This document shows positions 56,207 to 64,000 of a DNA stretch of 64,000 nucleotides, piece after piece. Within the stretch, counting starts at the first letter, position 1. Every line of letters begins with the position of its first letter. The stretch is from Mesodorylaimus sp. YZB2_4 (lineage: Eukaryota; Nematoda; Enoplea; Dorylaimida; Dorylaimidae). The stretch covers positions 434,001-498,000 of the forward strand of contig JASANH010000554.1 in assembly GCA_030248295.1 (NCBI GenBank), written 5' to 3'. Under the pieces are notes generated by a model. That model ran no database searches. It saw only the letters and a list, made by a program, of their open reading frames with translations, and was not told the origin of the DNA. The translations under genes were made by a program, and so were the position numbers.

Positions 56207-59200
56207 ATGAGCATCATGACCTGTCGATCAGCACTGACTCAATCGCCTTCGCGGCACATGACTCACTTCACTTTCCTCTTTTCCACTATCACCCTGTTAT
56301 CAGTCTTCTCATTGTCTACTTCGCTGAGCATTTTACCAGAATCAGAGAAGCGCCCTGACGGAATCGTAAAATTACGCGATGCACGTCGTAATTTGGAATT
56401 ATCAGAATCGATGGCTCGTCAAGTATCTGATTTAATGATGAGCAAAGATTTCTCTATGCTCATCGATTTCACATTGGAAGAACAAACTCGCGGCACCATA
56501 ATTTCGGTCTACGCTGGTTCGCATAAAGTATTCGAATTGTACGCGGAAGGTCTCCGAGGCGAATTGCGCATACATTGGCGTCGTCATTCATCACTGGCCA
56601 ATTTGCATATTAAACATTTATTAGATGATAATCGATGGCATACTGTTCTTTTGTCCATGCAAAGGTCGCGTTTACGTTTATTGATCGATTGCGAAGAATC
56701 GGTCGCTGGTGATTATCCAGAAATCGATTTCTCACTCCTCAACACATCACGTCCCCAAATTTGGATCGGTCAAAGGAATAAATTGCAATCATTTTTTCAA
56801 GGTTCATTTCGGCGATTTGATATCGAACCTTCGAATGCATTGGTACGTCGTCATTGTGGTCGTGGTACAAATATCCAAACATCGAGCCAGTACCCGCGCG
56901 ATCAGCCAACAGCACCAGTAATCACACAGCCCTCCATCCACTCACCTGTCTCCCCATCGCTCCCATTCGTTCCCAGAGATTACCCGACTATCGAAGAATT
57001 AAAAACTAAAGTTAGCTCGTTGGAAAGTGTGTTCAATCGAATTATGAGTTCGATATTTGCTCCATCGAAATCGAGCACTACGAGGGCTGGCGGCGACGAG
57101 GGGCAAGAGAATGTCACTATGGTCAGTTTGGACGAATCAGCAAAGACCGACGATGTATACCCAACACCCCTGACGCCACGCATGGTCACTGACGGAGTCT
57201 GTCCGAACTGCTACGAATATCTGAGATATAAGATCAATCACTTGGAGGATGAGTTAAGGAATTGGAGAGAAACAGTTCGAAGGTTGGACAAGAACATGCA
57301 ACGTGTCATGTTGGCGCAACGTGGATGTCAAGTAAGCGAATTTTGTTTAGGTCGGCATACACCTAAGCTAACCTTCATCCGTTACCCCAGAGGTAGCGTT
57401 TTGGAAAAAAGATACCGTTTCAGTTTCAGTTAACTGTATCAGTGCTACCTGGTGGCTGCAGGATTTCTAGGGGTCCGACCCGGGAGAGGCAGTGAAGTTT
57501 CTACAACTCCTTTTCCGAGCAAAGCAATTGTTGGTAGTTATCCTATTTACTGTCTTTTCATCACTTACTTAAATTATGCATAAGAGTCATCAGTACTAAA
57601 TGTCACCTGACTTTACATAGGTAGTGTGCGTAGATCAGGCGATGTATGTTTTTTGATAAGCCAGTAACAGTATTATAAACTAATTAAAAACTGATACAGT
57701 TTGCTCATAAAAATAGGATTTTTCGGGGCCCATGACGCAAAAACTACTCTGCGAGCGGTTCGGTTGATGCTTGAAAATATGAATAAATAGGATTGTTTTG
57801 GGCAAAACTTTGATGGTTCGTTTCTTCTCTTGAAGCTCTTCTCTGTGACTTGTGCGTCAGTAATAGTTCTGAAAGAAATACGGGATGTGCGGTCAGAGAT
57901 CCCCGAAATAGGGGAAAAAATAACAACTTAAATTGAATTTGCGCGAAATTCAAATTCTGGACTTTATGCTCAGTGAGTTTAATTTGATTTCAGTCAGCAT
58001 GAAAATGGTTATATTCCTCCAAGATATAGCCCAGCAGCCCAGCAGACCAAAAGCAAATGGTACTGTAATTTACACACGTCGGTGTTTTTGCCATATACAG
58101 TACATCTAATGCTGCTGCCACCTCGTCTGCAGAAACTGTATGTACTAGGTAGCAACTTTGGGATCATAATCAAATCAAGGAGACATAGTTTATAAAATAG
58201 TCCAACTCTTCGAACTTTTTATAATAGTTACATTTTGCCATATTTGGCCGCCAAAGATGACGACTACAAATAAGACTTGTGCCAATTGACTTATAAGTTG
58301 AATTTTCGAGCACAAGTTGACAATAGTATTGCACACAGTGCATAATTGCATTTTTACGAACTTGTCACACAGTAGTTAATATATTGTTTTCATCCTTGTG
58401 AAAATTTTGGGTCAAGATAAACACCACATTCTTGTCTTGATTCCTGGAAGCAGTTGTTCTCATAAATCATTCAGCTTTTCAACTCGCTTTGCACCAAATC
58501 TCTCTAGCTTCCGCGTTTTTGACATTTCAGAAGCAGCCGTCTCCCACTGGTATGTTAATAATGAACAAAAGATAAAGAGACCCAAAACCCTTAAATTTTC
58601 CACCTTCAGACGCTGCATTTATCAAATCCGTGGAGTTTTCCACTTCCATCTCAGGCCTATCAGTCTTTAAAAAATCAAATGTTTTTTTAAAACTTGTAGG
58701 TTAATTCGAGCACAGTTGTGGTCGATGGTTTCACTTGGTTGTCGATGGAGAATTGTACGGAATGTGTTTGTAGTTTGGGGAAAATCGTGTGCAAAGCTAT
58801 CGGCTGCGCTCCGTTGCCGGCTTCGTGCTCGAATCAGCGTCCGCATGTGAAATCGGGCGAATGTTGTCCATCGATGGATCAGTGTCCACGCTCCTGTTTG
58901 TACATGGGTCAATCGTACGAGCATGGTCGAGTATTTTGGCCGAAGGAGTGTGTCCGTTGCCAATGCATCGATGGCGACGTGACGTGCGCCTATCGGACCG
59001 ACTCGTGTCCTCGACTAACGTGCCCGTTGGATCGTCAATACAAACACGAGAATCATTGTTGTCCAGTTTGTGAACACGACGATTTTTGCACCCAGCACCC
59101 GTGTCATCCAAATGCGACTTGCGTAAATCGTAAGGCCGATCGTGAATGCAAATGTAAACCGGGTTTTTTCGGCGATGGTGAACAGTGTTTCGATGTGGAC

Positions 59201-59353
59201 GAATGTCGATGGGACGCGGGTGTGGCCGAACAATTGGGCGGATGCGGACCAGGAAGTCGTTGTATAAATACGGCTGGTTCCTTTTATTGCGAATGTTTAC
59301 CAGGCTATGCTAAAATGAATGAGCGGCAATGTTTGGATATGATTATTTTATAA
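56207..59353 (+). CDS. NELL-like secreted protein (LamG, coiled coil, VWC, EGF)
   Basis: Two exons, 56207-57331 and 58700-59353, joined in phase across a 1368-bp intron; 592 residues. A hydrophobic leader (THFTFLFSTITLLSVFSL) is followed by an N-terminal thrombospondin/LamG-like domain (RWHTVLLSMQRSRLRLLIDC, RPQIWIGQRN), a Pro/Ser linker, coiled-coil segments (TIEELKTKVSSLESVFNRI; YKINHLEDELRNWRETV), two von Willebrand C domains (CTECVCSLGKIVCKAIGC...CCPS; CVRCQCIDGDVTCAYR...CCPVC), one EGF (FCTQHPCHPNATCVNR) and one calcium-binding EGF (DVDECRWDA...GSFYCECLPGY). That order is the NELL architecture. Vertebrate NELL proteins are about 810 residues with more EGF and VWC domains; here the frame stops after the second EGF, so it is shortened or further exons are used by alternative splicing. 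No AATAAA close by. Confidence 0.87.
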
Positions 59354-62150
59354 TTTTTTAGATCATTTGTTAGGTCAGTCGAGTGTATGTAAGTATGAGA
59401 ACGGGAGCATGAGGTCGTGTGGTGAGTTCTTCCATTTATGGCCATCGTACGATATGTGAGAATCTTTGAGGAAACGGGCATTGTCTGTGGTATTCTACAT
59501 GTTCTAATATTATAGCGATCGTTTTGGTGGTGCGGCTAATCATGAATTTATTTGCCAATTTTGACTGACTTTTTAAAACTCCCTGCAATGTAAGATTGTG
59601 TTACAACGATAAACGATCCAAATTCTGCGCTTTTGTCGCTTACAATTTTTTTATAGTTCTTGTGCAAATGTCTGTTTTGGAGCTGAATTAGTCATGAATC
59701 AGTTACTTTTACTAACAGAACCGAGTACTACGATTTGACCAATTTATGTCAGACAAAGCTTGCAGTAGATTTCACTTTCCCATCATATGATTACACATGA
59801 AGGGCTGAGCCCGAAAAATGGACAAGCCCATTTTGCAGTTATGAGCTACAGCCATCAGAAAATTTTGGTCTGACTCTGAAATCTGGGGAGCAATGGTATC
59901 TAAACCAGTTGAATATATGTTAATCGCATATACATCGGACACGTCTGCGTGTTTTAGTTTTGCAGTAGCACTCATGGTTCGCCAGCTACTCTCTGATCAA
60001 TCGATTTTAGGGATGGACTTGTCTAGATTTGGATTTTGTTCGCACCTACACTCCAAACTGCAGCTAAATCCTTTATTCTACAAGTCAACGCGAGTTTCTT
60101 GCTAGATATTATCGAAATTCTCACAGCATGCTCTTCATTCAAATCGGCTTATCTAAAATGCTTCGGTGACGCACCTAGTGAAGAGAAGCAATAAAAAATC
60201 ATGCAAGAGATCGGATGAGACAAAAATTTTCTGAGCATTCGCATTCATTCACAATTAGCATTCGAACGACGCCTATTGTACTGCAGTACGTCCACCACCT
60301 AAATGGAGACAAGTTCATATGATGTGAGATCTTTAATGGCCCGCCCAGTCACACGCATGGACGCAGTGGCCATCTTAATTTCTATCATCCGCCTGTTCTT
60401 ACAGTATTGCGTGAATTCGTCTGGTAGATCATCGGTAGCTACAGTGTGTCTGGGCATACTAGTACCAAAGTTCATACCTGTCGGTCATCCGCATCCCAAA
60501 CGCAGTCCGCGAATACAGGAAGCTCTGTTCGATAGGTAGTACCCATCAAGCAGAACTGCTGAAGGTACCGGTATGTACATCGCGCAGCTGAAAGTTTATG
60601 TTACAAACACGATACTAAGCAAAGGGTATGATAGCTTTGGCAGGTGCTGAGGCATTTGCAACATCAGTACGGTAAGTGTATGAGGCAGTCCCTCCAATTA
60701 CCCCTACCAGGTGCTGTACTTTTTTTCGTGTTTCTAGTGACATTGCTGTTGTGTTTAGGTCAGGCTGGGCAGAAATAAGAGTGTCAGAAGGCAGAACAGC
60801 CTACGATTAGCAAAGCTGCAGTACACTGGATATGCACAATATAGTGGGAACCACACCATACAAACGGATGCGAAATGCCAATGCCTAATGGAAGTGCTTA
60901 TTTTACTGCACACCCAAGCAACTAGAGCGGGACTGATGCAGCAGAAGAAGGAATTCTTATGCTGACAAGAAGGAAGTATAAGTCTTATCATGCAATTGCT
61001 CCAATGGAAAAAGGCTGTGTTCTTTGCCTATTATTCACATTACTGTATGCATACACTACTTTTCTACCTAGTCCGCAACAGCAACAGTATCCTCGTGCAG
61101 TTTATCGCTCATTCGATGAATCCAGAACTGTCTCGTTTGCAATAGCCTAAAGCCAGAGTCCTTAGATCCATGTACAGAACGTTATAAAGCAAATCCTACG
61201 AAACGAGTTGAAAGCAGGCCCCCATTCCCATTCCCATTCCTCTAATCGGAAGAGGCAAGCGCTCGATTTGTTCACCAGGCCGTGGGTGCCTCACCCAGTA
61301 CCGTCGAGTACTCAAAATGGAGGGAAGGGAGCGAAACAACAGACTAGCAGGGGCAGGGTCTAAATCCCGCATTTGTCCAGGGAAGTCAGTATTAGGCGTT
61401 GGATGCATGTGGAGATGCCCAGAGGGAAACCTGTCGCGTCGACCCATCATCTCAATGTGCCCTGTGAGATGTGATTTTAGATTGCGTCAATCTGCACCGT
61501 AAGTCGGGGCTGCCATCCAACACCATTTGTTACTTCTTTCCCTTTTCCTTGTTATCTGATCTGCTCGCTGAATGGCGCTTGTGGTCTTGCAGTTTTGCTT
61601 CAAAAACCAAAGAGCTCAAATTTTTTTAAAGTCAAGTGTTTTTTTCTGACTTCCTGCATCAATTTTGCAGGGTCTTACAGTTTGGGCCAAGAACCAGTCT
61701 ATATAGCTTTCAAAAAATGCTACTGTACGGTTTTAGTTAAATGCACTTTATGCATCAGATAGTACACATAGTTGTGTAGGGTCTGCGATATTAATGAGAG
61801 CAATTGAACGATTGGCCGAACGTGCGCGGTTATGACTCAGCAGGGCTGCAAAGGTCTGTCTTTCAAATGCAACGCGTGCCGATATATTCTGACAAGAAAA
61901 ATCAGTAAGTACGTACACATAAAGTATAAACAACAAATTATGTAGCACAAGCATTTGAATAAGCCAAAATGTAAAATAGGCTTCTCTCATTGTCTACAAA
62001 TCTAAAACATATTTTACCAGCCCTATGCCCCATTTACGTTCACAGTATACATTAATGTTGCACCCTGTGCAACGCGTGTTTAGTGTCTTCCGCACTTTAT
62101 ATAAATCATGTAGCTCCTACTAGCACTCACGATCACTTTGAACAAGTGAT
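59354..62150. other. Intergenic, no gene recognised
   Basis: No supported exon. AATAAA occurs at about 60189 on the plus strand, rather far to serve the NELL-like gene. Confidence 0.5.
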
Positions 62151-62837
62151 TCAAAGAATTTCCCCAGGTGAATAATAGATCGATGTATTGGTCCCACTGG
62201 CAGCGCTGGAGATTCCGTGCGATGATTGTGTGAAACATTGCGTGGTGCTGCTATGAGGCGTTTCTTCTTCGTTATCTTTACGCAAACGACGCCATTTGGC
62301 ACGTCGATTTTGGAACCAAGTTTTTACCTAAAAATTAGATTTTTCTGGCGATATAAACAGCGGTAAAATGCCTACCAGGGTTGTGTCTGGGTGCCGACTA
62401 GTCATGGGAACTCAGGTGACAAAAGCACAACCTTCAGGGATGGGAGGTTCAATGACTGGTCGGCGATCTCTGTCTAAATCTGTTCAACAAAAACCCGCAA
62501 ATCCCTGAGGCACCACATAAAAAGTCACAGGCGCTTAAAATAGTCAGCGAATTTTCCCCGCTACGATCTCTTCTCCCAAGAAAATCAATACCAAATCACT
62601 CACCTGACGTTCAGTCAATTGTAATGATTTCGCTAATTTTTTCCGTTCTTGAGGGGACAAATATTTCTGATTATCAAATTTCTTTTCCAGTTCATTCGTC
62701 TGATCATTGGTAAATCGAATTTGACCACCCTTTCGTTTTTGTTGGGCTTTTTGCAAATATGGGTACAACCAAGGGAGGCGAGGGTCGTAGAATGATGCTG
62801 AAAAAGTTGCAGGTGCATCAAACTCGTACAGATTCAT
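62151..62837 (-). CDS. HHEX: HHEX/pha-2-type homeobox gene, 5' part unresolved
   Basis: Two 3' exons, 62797-62604 and 62327-62151, encode a homeodomain with the HHEX signature: KRKGGQIRFTNDQTNELEKK, then FDNQKYLSPQERKKLAKSLQ, then LTERQ | VKTWFQNRRAKWRRL. The intron splits the domain between ERQ and VKTW (homeodomain residues 44/45), a common position. Upstream of the domain DPRLPWLYPYLQKAQQ resembles the W-P-I-Q segment before the HHEX homeodomain. The tail is short and Ser/Thr-rich, ending at TGA 62151. The frame stays open upstream to an ATG at 62837, but CTTTTTCAG at 62798 looks like an acceptor, so the real N-terminus, with the repression motif expected in this family, is probably on exons further right. 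In C. elegans the orthologue pha-2 acts in the pharynx. Confidence 0.88.
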
Positions 62838-64000
62838 GTTTCAGAGCGAAAATATAAACACAAGGAGCTGGCGTTGGAATGGTGTTCGACGAAGCTGCAG
62901 GTTTCCGACTTTTTTTTTGAGCATTAAATTTGCAACTGAACGATGCACGTATTGGAACATACCAATATGTGTACGATTCACATTTAACTTGCAGAATATA
63001 GCCTACATGCAATTTTGGAGGGTTTCACGCTACAAAGTTTGCATGATATTCGCAAATTTTTAAGATCCAGGTAATGTTAGCCTTGCCGTGCAGCATTACG
63101 ATTCATGGACCCAAACAGTTGGACCAACGAAGGATGCACTCTTTCCAATAAAAGTAATGTGCTCGAGCCCATTATGCCTAGCTATAAAATATAATGTACT
63201 GCACTGTGTCTGTAGGTGCAAAATAAAAGTACTGAACCCACAGTGCAAGCAAGTATGTACACTGTGCCGTGCTCTGATGACATACATTTTATGCATGGGT
63301 ATTGCGGAAATTGTGACTAGTAGACAGAAACACTTATTGAATCATAATACACAATGTTTCTCATTACAGTACCCTACAGTATCCCTTTTTGTACTTTGAG
63401 CATGGAAGCAGTAAAAGGTCCTTGACTGCTCTTCATCCAGTACCTTTTGAAAATAGGTTATTTGTAGCAGCTATTTAAACTTAGCCCACGTCCTAATGGA
63501 GTCTATTCTCCCTGCACTACCACTCACTTCGCACAATCAATTGTGGTATAGAAAAATTTTAAGAGCGTTATATTTAAACTGAAAGCAACACCAGCAGTGA
63601 GTAGCCGAGCACATCGTTGAGCAAATCGTGCTTCCTCAATTCCATTATGTACCTTTCCCATTTTCGCTGTGTTACCCCATTGAATTGGAACAAGCGAATC
63701 GAGGAACGTGCGAGTCACCCATTGAAAAGACTCCTTCGATTCCCCTCGCAGGGACGGTAATGTCATGTTCGGACTTTTGTACTGCATGTAAAAACCTTGT
63801 TGACGTTTTAACCGCGCTACCGTCCGATCGGCGCCTAGACTACAAAGCAAAGGAGGAGTAAGATTGACCAAAGGAAACGCGTGTAATCGACACCCACTAA
63901 ACGGTCCCATTTATCCACCCTCTTCCCCTTTTCCTGCGCGACGCCGTCTAGTCGGCTGCGGGCTGGTTGACTTAGCATTGAATTGCCAGAAAAAGACCCC
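62838..64000. other. Upstream of the homeobox gene
   Basis: Candidate location of its 5' exons and regulation; a minus-strand frame at 63910-63524 has no recognisable content. Two TACAGTA words lie near 63365-63380. Confidence 0.4.

Overview
The window is eukaryotic nuclear DNA from a nematode. Direct evidence: two tandem cuticle collagen genes with the N-terminal anchor, furin-like site and FFEDGTRR tail of the nematode collagen family; small GT-AG introns (about 50-80 bp) next to larger ones; acceptor-like sites just before start codons that fit spliced-leader trans-splicing; and short runs of the nematode telomeric hexamer TTAGGC. Gene density is low and repeat density high. A NELL-type gene and the relic content hint at a repeat-rich non-Caenorhabditis genome, possibly an early-branching clade; that placement is inference.

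Layout. 0-7 kb: no gene recognised, old repeats and a LINE tail. 7.2-8.6 kb: SLC2-type transporter (-). 10.8-14.7 kb: two convergent unidentified genes enclosed by a 96-bp inverted repeat. 14.7-17.7 kb: a 581-bp TIR element, then a dead MULE transposon with a FLYWCH finger, itself hit by a hAT-like MITE. 18.2-22.6 kb: a repeat family in inverted orientation around a BEN-domain relic and an intact SAM methyltransferase gene. 22.8-25.1 kb: a dead PIF/Harbinger element (MADF gene plus transposase). 26.1-26.8 kb: a MITE. 27.9-35.8 kb: a nearly complete, recently inserted Gypsy retrotransposon (-) with 4-bp target duplication and a 14 x 46-bp tandem array in its leader.

37.3-43.8 kb (-) is the best-resolved host gene: an 11-exon PHRF1 orthologue (RING + PHD + C-terminal SRI-like region, 1387 codons) with a MITE in its last intron. 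44.9-46.2 and 51.3-52.5 kb (-) are the paralogous cuticle collagens. 47.2-48.2 kb holds a probable P450 relic. 56.2-59.4 kb (+) is a secreted NELL-like protein (LamG-like, coiled coil, two VWC, two EGF). 62.1-62.8 kb (-) is an HHEX/pha-2-type homeobox gene whose 5' exons are not resolved.

The host genes look unrelated to one another (transport, transcription-coupled chromatin reading, cuticle, extracellular signalling, foregut transcription factor), so no operon or pathway cluster is claimed. Across the window the heptamer TACTGTA/TACAGTA occurs about 40 times by eye against about 8 expected by chance, mostly between genes. Exon joins given here were worked out by hand from splice consensus and phase and have not been checked against transcripts.
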